Below are positions 49,565 through 59,046 of a stretch of 64,000 bases of DNA, piece after piece. The position numbers and the translations under genes are program-made. The stretch comes from Aestuariivirga sp. (GTDB lineage Bacteria; Pseudomonadota; Alphaproteobacteria; Rhizobiales; Aestuariivirgaceae), in the NCBI GenBank assembly GCA_030680855.1, contig JAUXUN010000025.1, forward strand, positions 62,001 through 126,000, given 5' to 3'. Below the pieces are notes generated by a model. It saw nothing but the letters and a program-made list of their open reading frames with translations, ran no database searches and was not told the origin of the DNA. The first letter of the stretch is position 1; every line of letters starts with the position of its first letter.

Positions 49565-51371
49565 CATCAGCGCAAACGCTCCCGCGAGATTTGTCCCTAT
49601 GGACGGCCAACGCGCCCGAATTGCCCGGCGCTACGCGGCCGAGCGCCGCTTCCGTTTCTATGGCATCCTTGCCATCGCGGTGACCACCGTGTTCCTGGCC
49701 GTTCTCTTTGTCGATATCCTCAGCAAGGGACTGCCCGCCTTCACCGAACACACCTTGCAACTCACGATCAATGCAGACGCCGCAAAACTCGATCCGGAGA
49801 ACAGCAAGGATCCGGCGAGGATACGCGGCGGCGATTTCAATGGCCTCGTGCGGCAAAAGCTGAATGAACTTCTGCCTGCCGTGACGACCCGCGCTGACCG
49901 CAAAGCTTTGAACAGCCTGCTGAGTTCAGGCGGCGCTGATGAGTTCCGCGCAATGATGGTGGCGGATCCCTCGCTGATTGGCACAGATGTCAATGTGCCG
50001 ATTCTTTTGTCAGACGATGCTGACCAGTATTTCAAGGGCTATCAGACGGGGACGAGCCGCCGCTCGGGGGAAAGCACGCTTAGGATGGTTGCGGAGGGGG
50101 ACAACATACGCCTTTCGACCCCGGTTTCGGAATTTCGCAGCGCTCTGGCGGAGCTAAAAGCCTTTGCATCTGAACGTCTGGAACATGACAATGAGGAGCT
50201 TGAGCGACTAAACAGATTGATCGCAAACCATACCGAAGACCTAAGCTCAGCAGAAACGCGTGCAGCTTCAGGTGATGCAACGGCGGTTGCGGAGCGTGAC
50301 AAGATTTCGTCGGATATTGCGAGTTTGACTGGAACCCGTGATCAATTGAAAACTGTAGCGGACAGCCTTGCAGCCCGGGTCTCCAAGGCGGCAGGTGCCG
50401 AGTCGCTTGATGCAACATTGCCAAGCCTGTTCGTCGAGGCAAATGGCGGCGTCTTCAAAGTCATTGAGCTGAGTGAACTTTCGGCGCTGGCAACTCCCCT
50501 TTTGGCCCCCAAGTCATGGGACTCCGCTGCCGCCGGCAGTTGGTCAATCCTGGAACTTTCGACGCCTGAGACCAACCGGCGCACCACTGACAAGGAGGCT
50601 GTCTGGTTGGAACAGCTTAAGGTGAATGGCTTTGTGGAGAGCGGCTTTGCCTGGCGCTTCCTGACCTCGGGCGACTCGCGTGAAGCTGAGCTCGCGGGCA
50701 TCCGCGGAGCACTTACCGGTTCGATATTCACCCTGCTGGTAACATTGATCCTATGCCTGCCAATTGGGGTGGGCGCCGCAGTCTATCTCGAAGAGTTTGC
50801 GCCCAAGAACCGGCTGACCGACCTTATCGAAGTCAACATCAACAATCTTGCGGCGGTTCCTTCCATCGTCTTCGGCCTCCTCGGTCTTGCCATGTTCCTG
50901 AATTTCTTCGGATTGCCGCGCTCGGCTCCGCTGGTGGGCGGCCTTGTGCTGGCGCTACTGGTTTTGCCGACCATCATCATTGCCTCGCGGGCCGCCTTGA
51001 AATCGGTACCGCCTTCCATCAAGGAAGCGGCCCTGGGGGTTGGCGCTTCGCACCAGCAAGCGATTTTCCACCATGTCTTGCCAATGGCAATGCCCGGCAT
51101 CATGACCGGCACCATTATCGGGATGGCGCACGCGCTGGGTGAAACCGCTCCGCTGTTGATGATCGGCATGGTGGCCTTCATCGTTGACATTCCAGGCGGC
51201 ATAACCGATGCGGCAACGGCACTTCCGGTGCAGATCTATCTCTGGTCGGACCTGCCGGAAATCGCCTTCCAGGCGAAGACAGCCGCCGCCATCATTGTTC
51301 TTCTTGTTGTTCTTTTCGTCATGAACGCCTCAGCCATCTACATGCGCAAGCGCTTCGAGCGGCGCTGGTAA
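49557..51371 (+). CDS. pstA: Phosphate ABC transporter permease PstA with enlarged extracytoplasmic region (longest ORF from 49533)
   Basis: Permease core GVGAAVYLEEFAPKNRLTDLIEVNINNLAAVPSIVFGLLG; coiled-coil-like RLEHDNEELERLNRLIANHTEDLSSAE insertion. Confidence 0.92.
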   Translation: MTDISANAPARFVPMDGQRARIARRYAAERRFRFYGILAIAVTTVFLAVLFVDILSKGLPAFTEHTLQLTINADAAKLDPENSKDPARIRGGDFNGLVRQKLNELLPAVTTRADRKALNSLLSSGGADEFRAMMVADPSLIGTDVNVPILLSDDADQYFKGYQTGTSRRSGESTLRMVAEGDNIRLSTPVSEFRSALAELKAFASERLEHDNEELERLNRLIANHTEDLSSAETRAASGDATAVAERDKISSDIASLTGTRDQLKTVADSLAARVSKAAGAESLDATLPSLFVEANGGVFKVIELSELSALATPLLAPKSWDSAAAGSWSILELSTPETNRRTTDKEAVWLEQLKVNGFVESGFAWRFLTSGDSREAELAGIRGALTGSIFTLLVTLILCLPIGVGAAVYLEEFAPKNRLTDLIEVNINNLAAVPSIVFGLLGLAMFLNFFGLPRSAPLVGGLVLALLVLPTIIIASRAALKSVPPSIKEAALGVGASHQQAIFHHVLPMAMPGIMTGTIIGMAHALGETAPLLMIGMVAFIVDIPGGITDAATALPVQIYLWSDLPEIAFQAKTAAAIIVLLVVLFVMNASAIYMRKRFERRW

Positions 51372-51387
51372 GAAATAGGGAAATACC

Positions 51388-52203
51388 ATGGATGCTTCGA
51401 CCCGCACACCTACCCTGTCGCACAACCCGCGCATTCTGGCGGAACGCGAAACCAAGATCGTGGCCCATGACGTGAATGTCTATTATGGCGAAAAGCATGC
51501 CATCAAGGATCTTTCCATCGACATTCCGGACCGCGCCGTTTCGGCCTTCATCGGCCCGTCAGGCTGCGGCAAGTCCACCTTCCTGCGCTCGATCAACCGG
51601 ATGAACGACACGATTCCCAGTTGCCGGGTGACAGGCGACATCCTGGTTGACGGCAAGAACATCTATGACCGCGATCTCGACGTGGTTCAGCTCCGGGCCC
51701 GGGTCGGCATGGTGTTCCAGAAGCCGAACCCCTTTCCCAAGTCCATTTTCGAGAATGTGGCCTATGGCCCGCGCATTCACGGCATAGCTAAATCGAAGGC
51801 AGACCTGGAAGAAATCGTCGTGAGCAGCCTGAAGAAGGCCAGCCTCTTTGATGAGGTCAAGGACCGGCTCGACCATTCCGGCACCAGCCTCTCGGGCGGG
51901 CAGCAGCAGCGCCTGTGCATAGCGCGGGCCATTGCGGTGAACCCCGAAATCATCCTGATGGACGAGCCCTGCTCGGCCCTTGACCCCATTGCATCGGCGC
52001 GCATTGAAGAGCTTATTGACGAGATTCGGCAGAACTACTGCATCATCATCGTGACGCATTCCATGCAGCAAGCGGCGCGCGTTTCACAGCTCACGGCCTT
52101 TTTCCACCTTGGCGACCTGGTTGAGTTTGGCGACACGGACGAGATGTTCACCACGCCCAAGGACAAGCGCACGCAAGATTATATCACTGGCCGCTTCGGC
52201 TGA
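51388..52203 (+). CDS. pstB: Phosphate ABC transporter ATPase
   Basis: 271 aa; [34 protein letters not shown]. Confidence 0.96.
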   Translation: MDASTRTPTLSHNPRILAERETKIVAHDVNVYYGEKHAIKDLSIDIPDRAVSAFIGPSGCGKSTFLRSINRMNDTIPSCRVTGDILVDGKNIYDRDLDVVQLRARVGMVFQKPNPFPKSIFENVAYGPRIHGIAKSKADLEEIVVSSLKKASLFDEVKDRLDHSGTSLSGGQQQRLCIARAIAVNPEIILMDEPCSALDPIASARIEELIDEIRQNYCIIIVTHSMQQAARVSQLTAFFHLGDLVEFGDTDEMFTTPKDKRTQDYITGRFG

Positions 52204-52223
52204 GCCCATAACGGAGACCTTCA

Positions 52224-52933
52224 TGTCGGACCACACAGTTAAATCCTATGACGACGATCTGGCCAGCCTCAAGCAGATGCTGGCGCAGATGGGCGGCCTG
52301 GCCGAAGAGCAGCTTGCCAATGCCATCGATGCCATTGCCAAGCGCGACACCAAGCTGGCGGACCGGGTGATCGCCGGGGATGAAAAGATCGATGCCCTCG
52401 AACATCAGATCGAGGAGAAGTCCATTCTCACCATCGCCAAGCGCCAACCCATGGCACAGGACCTGCGGCAGATCATCGTGGCCATCCGGATTTCGGCGGA
52501 CCTTGAGCGCATCGGCGACCTGGCCAAGAACACGGCCAAGCGCACCCATGCCATTTCCGAGCAGATGCCACGCAAGCTGGTGTCGGGGCTCACGCGGATG
52601 GGCAACCTGGCCCAGGAGCAGCTCAAGAACATTCTCGATGCCTATGCCCGGAATGACGCCGACAAGGCCATCCTGGTGTGGCGTTCGGACGAGGACATCG
52701 ATGCGCTTTACAACTCCATATTCCGCGAGCTTCTTACCTACATGATGGAAGACCCGCGGATGATCGGCCCCTGCACCCACCTGCTGTTTGGCACCAAGAA
52801 CATGGAGCGCATCGGCGACCACACCACCAACATCGCCGAGAACATCTATTTTCTGGTGCACGGCAAAGCCATCACCGAAGAGCGCCCGAAGAAGGATTCG
52901 ACCAGCACCACCAACTACAACCTGACCACGTGA
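52224..52933 (+). CDS. phoU: Phosphate signalling protein PhoU
   Basis: MSDHTVKSYDDDLASLKQMLAQMGGLAEEQL, DLERIGDLAKN, MERIGDHTTNIAE. Confidence 0.95.
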
Positions 52934-52943
52934 GACGAAGACC

Positions 52944-53642
52944 ATGTCTGCTTCGCTCCTGATTGTTGAAGACGAAGAACCCATCCAGATTCTTCTCAGC
53001 TATAATTTTGAAGCTGAGGGCTACCGGGTCCGCGCCACGGCACAGGGTGAAGAGGTCGCCCGGCTGGTGAGCGAAGAGCGGCCCGATCTTATCGTGCTGG
53101 ACTGGATGCTACCCGGCATTTCAGGCATCGAGGTTTGCCGCCTGCTGCGGACAAGGCCTGAAACCCGCGACATTCCGATCATCATGCTGACGGCGCGCGG
53201 CGAGGAAAATGAACGCGTCCGAGGGCTCGCAACGGGTGCTGATGATTATCTGGTGAAGCCATTCTCGGTGCCGGAACTGCTGGCGCGGGTGCGCACCATC
53301 CTGCGGCGGGCCAATCCCGATGCGGTGGCCGAAGTGCTGAAGGCGGGCGACATTGCGCTTGACCGGCGGGCGCGGCGGGTGACGCGTTCCAAGCGCGACA
53401 TCGAGCTTTCGCCCACGGAATTCCGTCTGCTTGAGCACCTGATGCAGAATCCGGGCCGGGTCTATTCGCGCTCGCAGCTTCTCGATGCCGTGTGGGGCCG
53501 CGACATCTATGTGGATGAACGCACGGTTGACGTGCATGTGGGCCGCCTGCGGAAATCCCTGCAGCGCGGCCGCGAAAGCGATCCCATCCGCACCGTGCGC
53601 AGCATGGGTTATGCTTTCGATGAAAGATTTGGGGCGGCTTGA
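52944..53642 (+). CDS. phoB: Phosphate regulon response regulator
   Basis: 232 aa; receiver LIVLDWMLPGISGIEVCRLLR and OmpR-type winged helix. Confidence 0.94.
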   Translation: MSASLLIVEDEEPIQILLSYNFEAEGYRVRATAQGEEVARLVSEERPDLIVLDWMLPGISGIEVCRLLRTRPETRDIPIIMLTARGEENERVRGLATGADDYLVKPFSVPELLARVRTILRRANPDAVAEVLKAGDIALDRRARRVTRSKRDIELSPTEFRLLEHLMQNPGRVYSRSQLLDAVWGRDIYVDERTVDVHVGRLRKSLQRGRESDPIRTVRSMGYAFDERFGAA

Positions 53643-53670
53643 ATTGGTCACCGACCTCCCGAAGCATTTT

Positions 53671-54057
53671 AAATTCTCTCCATGGTCGGGCTTGACCCGA
53701 CCACCCAGACTTAGCAACATGACCCATGTCTCAAGGTCATGTTTACATTCTCGCTAGCAAGAGAAATGGAACGCTGTACATTGGCGTGACTACTGATCTA
53801 TCAGCCCGAGTCCATGCCCATCGCAACGGAACCGGTTCAGCCTTCACCAAGGAATATGGTGTCAAACATCTCGTTTGGTACGAGACTTATGACTTGGTGA
53901 CGGATGCAATTCAGCGAGAAACGGCACTCAAGCATTGGCTGCGAAAATGGAAGCTCGAACTGATTGAGAAATCGAATCCAAACTGGGACGATCTCTACGA
54001 GACGTTCTAGAAGTCTGGGTGGTCGGGTCAAGCCCGACCATGGAGAGATTTAAAAGT
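53671..54057. mobile_element. Candidate cassette: GIY-YIG gene bounded by 38-bp perfect inverted repeats
   Basis: Reverse complement of 53675-53712 equals 54011-54048: AAGTCTGGGTGGTCGGGTCAAGCCCGACCATGGAGAGA; each arm holds GGTCGGG-TCAAG-CCCGACC. Confidence 0.75.
53726..54010 (+). CDS. GIY-YIG nuclease-domain protein (YhbQ/COG2827-like)
   Basis: 94 aa; VYILASKRNGTLYIGVTTDLSARVHAHRNGTGSAFTKEYGVKHLVWYE. Confidence 0.93.
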   Translation: MSQGHVYILASKRNGTLYIGVTTDLSARVHAHRNGTGSAFTKEYGVKHLVWYETYDLVTDAIQRETALKHWLRKWKLELIEKSNPNWDDLYETF

Positions 54058-54102
54058 TTCCCAAGTATTCCCGCAACTACAATATCAGATTCAGATACTG
54101 TC

Positions 54103-54135
54103 CTTACCCAAACTTCCTGTGCCGGCGGTCCTGCA
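54103..54135 (-). repeat. Duplicate of the gcrA 3' end
   Basis: 32/33 nt identical to 55047-55079; encodes QDRRHRKFG* with one synonymous change. Confidence 0.9.
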
Positions 54136-54166
54136 GATGGGTAGAGCGCCAACACCAACTCCCTTT

Positions 54167-54943
54167 TCATAGCGTCCCCTCCCAAATCCCCGGCTCTTTA
54201 AATGCATCGTAATTAAGCAGGATAATGAGAGCATCGCCCTTGCCACGAGAGCGTATTTTTTCCCACTCAATTTTCTTTGCTTTGAGCCAAGGAAGTGTGC
54301 CTTCAATCGTCTCTGTGGGGGGCTCATCAGTAAGCTGGAGTGTTGCCTTGACCAATTCGAATCCTGGGCCAAATGTCTTGGCAAAATTATCCGGTCGAAC
54401 TACTTCAACGGAATCGGGATCGTTGACATTTCGAAAAGTTACCAAGGTCGGAAGAAACACCGGTGGCACGACTACAGGCCCGCTTCCCTCAAGGGCTTCG
54501 ACCTGTTTAGCCATTGTTGACTCTTCGCCACCCCTTCCACTAGGCCATGTGAGTTTGAATACCTTGATAGGGAGATTAAGGGGTCCAAGTGCACCGCTAA
54601 AACTTGGCGTGGACGGTTCCAAGTTTGTATTACGGCCTGACTCCCAGGAAGTCAGCGTAACAAAGAAATTTTTGTTGTTTCCAAGATCAACAAAAATTGC
54701 TTCTCCAGTTACTGAATGAATCAAATTCGGAACGCCTGACAGCGAAAAGAAGTGTGTATACGATACCTCAATCACTCCCGATCCGGTTTTGGGACCGTCG
54801 GGCGTCATAACTTCGGCTGTAAGTTTGTATCGGAACGTACAGGTGGGATAAGTAAGCTTAATAAACGCATAACCGACTAAAACCACAATGGCCAGTCCGA
54901 TCAGAAACTTTTGGAACCGGCTCACATCAATCTCCCATGCCAA
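54167..54943 (-). CDS. Hypothetical protein with one N-terminal TM helix
   Basis: 258 aa; N-terminal FLIGLAIVVLVGYAFIKLTY; no recognised domain; lower GC than neighbours. Confidence 0.65.
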   Translation of the reverse strand: MAWEIDVSRFQKFLIGLAIVVLVGYAFIKLTYPTCTFRYKLTAEVMTPDGPKTGSGVIEVSYTHFFSLSGVPNLIHSVTGEAIFVDLGNNKNFFVTLTSWESGRNTNLEPSTPSFSGALGPLNLPIKVFKLTWPSGRGGEESTMAKQVEALEGSGPVVVPPVFLPTLVTFRNVNDPDSVEVVRPDNFAKTFGPGFELVKATLQLTDEPPTETIEGTLPWLKAKKIEWEKIRSRGKGDALIILLNYDAFKEPGIWEGTL

Positions 54944-55047
54944 AGCCTTTCGACAAGGACGCGCTCGTTGCCTGCACTTGTGCCACGGCGCGCCGTTCTA
55001 AAGGTCACACATCTGCTGCCCTTGTCGGAGCTAATCGATGGTTAGGC

Positions 55048-55575
55048 TTACCCAAACTTCCTATGCCGGCGGTCCTGCATCGGCTGGTAGGCAGCTCTTG
55101 CATGATATTCGCAGTAGGGCGACTTATCGCGCGGGGAGTGGCCGCAGAAGCAGAAATCTTCCGAGCCTGGATCGCCGATCGGCCATTTGCAGGTTTTGTC
55201 GGAGAGATGAAGGATGGTGACGCGGCCGCCCTTGGGCAGGTCCACCAGCCGCAAGGGTTGCGGTTCCGGCAAGGCGATCTGGCGTTGAATGGGTTCAACC
55301 CGCACAAAGGTCTTGAGCGCGGTGTTTCCGGTGCTCGGCATGGAGGGCGAGCCCACAGGCCTGCCGGGATGGCTGGGCTCACGGGTTTTGCGCGGTGCGC
55401 GAGGCTCCGTTGAGCGCGGCTGGGTGACACGGCCTGAAAGGTTCAAACGGTGCACCTTGCCGATGACAGCGTTACGCGTGACCCCCATGCCAAGGCGGGC
55501 TGCGATCTGGCTGGCGCTGTGGCCCTCGGTCCAGAGCTTCTTGAGAAGCTCCACACGCTCGTCCGTCCAGGGCAT
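55048..55575 (-). CDS. gcrA: GcrA cell-cycle regulator (longest ORF to 55629)
   Basis: MPWTDERVELLKKLWTEGHSASQIAARLGMGVTRNAVIGKVHRLNLSGR; C-terminal CKWPIGDPGSEDFCFCGH...YCEYHARAAYQP. Confidence 0.94.
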   Translation of the reverse strand: MPWTDERVELLKKLWTEGHSASQIAARLGMGVTRNAVIGKVHRLNLSGRVTQPRSTEPRAPRKTREPSHPGRPVGSPSMPSTGNTALKTFVRVEPIQRQIALPEPQPLRLVDLPKGGRVTILHLSDKTCKWPIGDPGSEDFCFCGHSPRDKSPYCEYHARAAYQPMQDRRHRKFG

Positions 55576-55971
55576 TTTTTCGTTGCCGATAACTTGTGCT
55601 GGCATCTCGTTCAATTTTGAATCCCCCATCCAGCGCAGAGATGACCTCTCAGCGCGTTGACGCTATAAGTGACTTTGGAACGCTACATATCGTAGCTCTA
55701 ATGAGCGGACACTACTATACGCGGTGACTCGACTACAAGAATCCGGCGGCGTGTTTTTTATGTTTTCCCCAGCTAATCACGCGCCGCCGCTTGGTTAACA
55801 AGACCTTACTGCCATCGGGAATCGGAGGTCCATGCGCTGTTTTGACTCATGTTGATGAGTGCGCCGCACACCACGCAATTGACCGAGCGCAATCATGCAC
55901 TTATAGTGAGAAAAAATTACTTGCGCCGTTCCCTGAGCGGCGCATTTTGCTTTGCACCAAGGACTCTTTCG

Positions 55972-57149
55972 ATGATTGCAGCCGTCCTTCCCACCTATAA
56001 TCGCGCCAAAATCAGTTTTGAGCGGGGCGAAGGCATGCGCGTTTTTACGCCCGAGGGCGAAGCCTATCTGGATTTCGGCGGCGGCGTTGCGGTCACCAGC
56101 TGCGGGCATGCGCATCCGCATCTCGTCAAGGCGCTCACTGAACAAGCGCAGAAGATCTGGCACACGTCGAACATCTATCAGATGCCGGGTCAGGAAAAAC
56201 TGGCGCAGCGACTGATCGATGCAACCTTTGCCGACACGGTGTTCTCACCAACTCCGGTGCGGAAGCACTGGAATGCTCGATCAAGATGGCACGGAAGTAT
56301 CATGCGGCGAAGGGACATCCGGAGCGCTATCGTCTCATTACGTTCGAAGGCGCGTTTCACGGGCGTACGCTGGCGACCATTGCGGCAGGCGGCCAGGCAA
56401 AATATCTGGAAGGCTTCGGGCCCAAGGTTGAAGGCTTCGATCAAATTGCCTTTGGTGATTTTGAAGCGTTGAAGGCCGCGATTGGCCCTGAGACCGCCGG
56501 CATCCTGATTGAACCCATCCAAGGGGAAGGCGGAGTCCGTCCGGTGCCGCCGGAAGACCTGCGGGCCATGCGGGCGCTGTGCGATGAGCACGACATTCTG
56601 CTGGTTCTCGATGAAGTGCAGTGTGGCATTGGCCGCACGGGCAAACTGTTTGCCCATGAATGGGCCGGCATCACGCCGGATATCATGGCGGTGGCCAAGG
56701 GCATTGGCGGCGGCTTTCCGCTGGGCGCCTGCCTTGCCACCGAAGACGCGGCGCAAGGCATGACGGCCGGCACCCATGGCTCCACCTATGGCGGCAATCC
56801 CCTGGCCACGGCTGTGGGCAATGCAGTGCTTGATGTGGTTTTGGAAAAGGGTTTCCTGGACAATGTGCTGCAGCGCTCTCTGGGCCTGAAACAGAAACTG
56901 GCGCGCCTCAAGGATGAACACCCCACTGTCATTGAAGATATCCGCGGATCCGGCCTGATGATGGGGATCAAGTGCAAGGTTCCCAACACGGAATTCCAGG
57001 CCAAAGCCATGGAGCACAGGCTTCTCACAATCGCGGCGGGCGACAATGTCATCCGCCTTCTGCCGCCGCTGATTGCCACGGATGATGATATTTCCGAAGC
57101 CGTCAACAAGCTTGAAATGACCTGCCGCAGCCTTGAAGCGAAACCGTGA
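55972..57149 (+). pseudogene. argD: Acetylornithine aminotransferase, apparently frameshifted near 56243
   Basis: [21 protein letters not shown]...[12 protein letters not shown] continues in another frame as ([14 protein letters not shown])[16 protein letters not shown]; adding one T restores [22 protein letters not shown]. Confidence 0.9.
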
Positions 57150-58084
57150 TGAACGACGCGCCAAGACACTTTCTTGACCTCTCGGATTTTGAGGGCACGG
57201 ACTTGCGCGTTATTCTCAATGACGCCAAGGCCATGAAAGCGGGGCGCGCCGGCCTGAGCAAGGGAACGCATGAGACCACCGCCCTGCTTGCCGGGAAAAT
57301 CGTCGCGTTGATCTTCCAGCGGCCCTCAACGCGCACCCGGGTTTCCTTTGAGGTTGGCATCCGGCAATTGGGCGGTGAATCGCTGCTTATTTCAGCGGGC
57401 GACATGCAGCTCGGCCGGGGTGAAACCATTGCCGATACGGCAAAAGTTCTGTCGCGCTTTGTGGATGCCGTCATGATCCGGGCCAAGAACCATGATGACC
57501 TTATCGAGCTGGCACAACACGCCACTGTTCCTGTGATCAACGGTCTCACCGACAAATCCCATCCCTGCCAGATCATGGCCGACATCCTCACCCTGGAAGA
57601 GCATGTGGGGCCGCTGGCGGAACAAACCATTGCCTGGGTTGGCGACGGCAACAATGTCGCCGCCTCTTTCGTTCACGCAGTAACGAGGCTGGGCGGCAAG
57701 CTGCGTGTGGCCACGCCAGGCCCGCTTTCACTCAGCCCTGACCTGCTGAAATGGGCGCGGACCAATGGCGCGGATATCACCGTCACCACGTCGGCTGACG
57801 TTGCCGTTGCCGGCGCCACCTGTGTAGTGACCGATGCATGGGTTTCAATGCATGACGCCGATGCCGCAAACCGCCATAATCTGCTGAAGCCTTATCAGGT
57901 CAATGCGGCCCTGATGAAGAAGGCCGCCGAAAACGCCGTCTTCATGCATTGCCTGCCGGCGCACCGCGGCGAGGAAGTGACCCCTGAGGTCATGGACGGG
58001 CCGCAGTCGGTGGTGTTCGATGAAGCCGAGAACCGCCTCCATGCGCAGAAAGCCATTCTCCTGCATTGCTTCGGCCTGACATGA
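57149..58084 (+). CDS. argF: Ornithine carbamoyltransferase
   Basis: [39 protein letters not shown]. Confidence 0.95.
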   Translation: MNDAPRHFLDLSDFEGTDLRVILNDAKAMKAGRAGLSKGTHETTALLAGKIVALIFQRPSTRTRVSFEVGIRQLGGESLLISAGDMQLGRGETIADTAKVLSRFVDAVMIRAKNHDDLIELAQHATVPVINGLTDKSHPCQIMADILTLEEHVGPLAEQTIAWVGDGNNVAASFVHAVTRLGGKLRVATPGPLSLSPDLLKWARTNGADITVTTSADVAVAGATCVVTDAWVSMHDADAANRHNLLKPYQVNAALMKKAAENAVFMHCLPAHRGEEVTPEVMDGPQSVVFDEAENRLHAQKAILLHCFGLT

Positions 58085-59046
58085 CGAGAGCTCAAGACAC
58101 GGTCATGCCCTTCGAGATCAAGCCTCTTGGGGTTCGCGGGCGCGTTGTCAGGCTTGGCGCGGTGATTGACGACATCGTGCAGCGCCATGATTATCCGCCG
58201 GTGGTATCAGCTTTGCTCGCCGAAGCCATCGCTCTCACTGCCATGCTCGGAGCCACGCTGAAATTCGAGGGCAAGTTTATCCTGCAAACTAAGACCGATG
58301 GCCCGGTTGATATGATAGTGGCGGATTTCATGTCGCCCGACGGGGTGCGCGGCTATGCGCGCTTCAACAAGAAGAAACTGGAGGCGCTCACAGCGCCTAC
58401 CCAACAAGATTTGCTGGGCAAGGGCTATCTGGCGATGACAGTGGACCAAGGCTCTGACATGGAACGCTATCAGGGCATTGTGCCGCTTGACGGGACAACG
58501 CTTGCTTCGGCGGCGGATACTTATTTCAAGCAATCGGAGCAGATCCCCACGCGGCTGCGGCTCGTATCCGGGCCGCTGCTGGCGCGGGGCGAGAAAACCA
58601 CCCATTGGCGGGCCGGGGCCATCATGGTGCAGCATCTGCCTCCCGAGGGCGGCATAAGCCCCATCCCGTTTTCATCGGGCGATAATCCGGAAGGCGAAGA
58701 GCAAGTTCCGGAAGATGACAACTGGGTGAAGGCCAAGCTGCTGCTCGATACGGTTGAGGACCACGAGCTGCTCGATCCCACGCTAACCACGGAAGAACTG
58801 CTGTATCGGCTGTATCACGAGGATGGCGTTACGGTTTATCCGGCTGGCGCCATCATCCGGCATTGCACCTGCTCGCCGGATGCTGTGCAGAAGATGCTGA
58901 AAGGTTTTTCCGGCGAAGACCGCAAAGACATGATCGAGAATGGCGAGATCAAGGTGATCTGCGAATTCTGCTCGACGGAGTACCGCTTTGATCCGGAAAC
59001 TTTGGAGGCACTTGCTACCGGCAGTGCTCCAGCAGCCGCTTCATAA
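58081..59046 (+). CDS. hslO: Hsp33 redox chaperone
   Basis: C-terminal [44 protein letters not shown] zinc-switch cysteines. Confidence 0.94.
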   Translation: MTRAQDTVMPFEIKPLGVRGRVVRLGAVIDDIVQRHDYPPVVSALLAEAIALTAMLGATLKFEGKFILQTKTDGPVDMIVADFMSPDGVRGYARFNKKKLEALTAPTQQDLLGKGYLAMTVDQGSDMERYQGIVPLDGTTLASAADTYFKQSEQIPTRLRLVSGPLLARGEKTTHWRAGAIMVQHLPPEGGISPIPFSSGDNPEGEEQVPEDDNWVKAKLLLDTVEDHELLDPTLTTEELLYRLYHEDGVTVYPAGAIIRHCTCSPDAVQKMLKGFSGEDRKDMIENGEIKVICEFCSTEYRFDPETLEALATGSAPAAAS

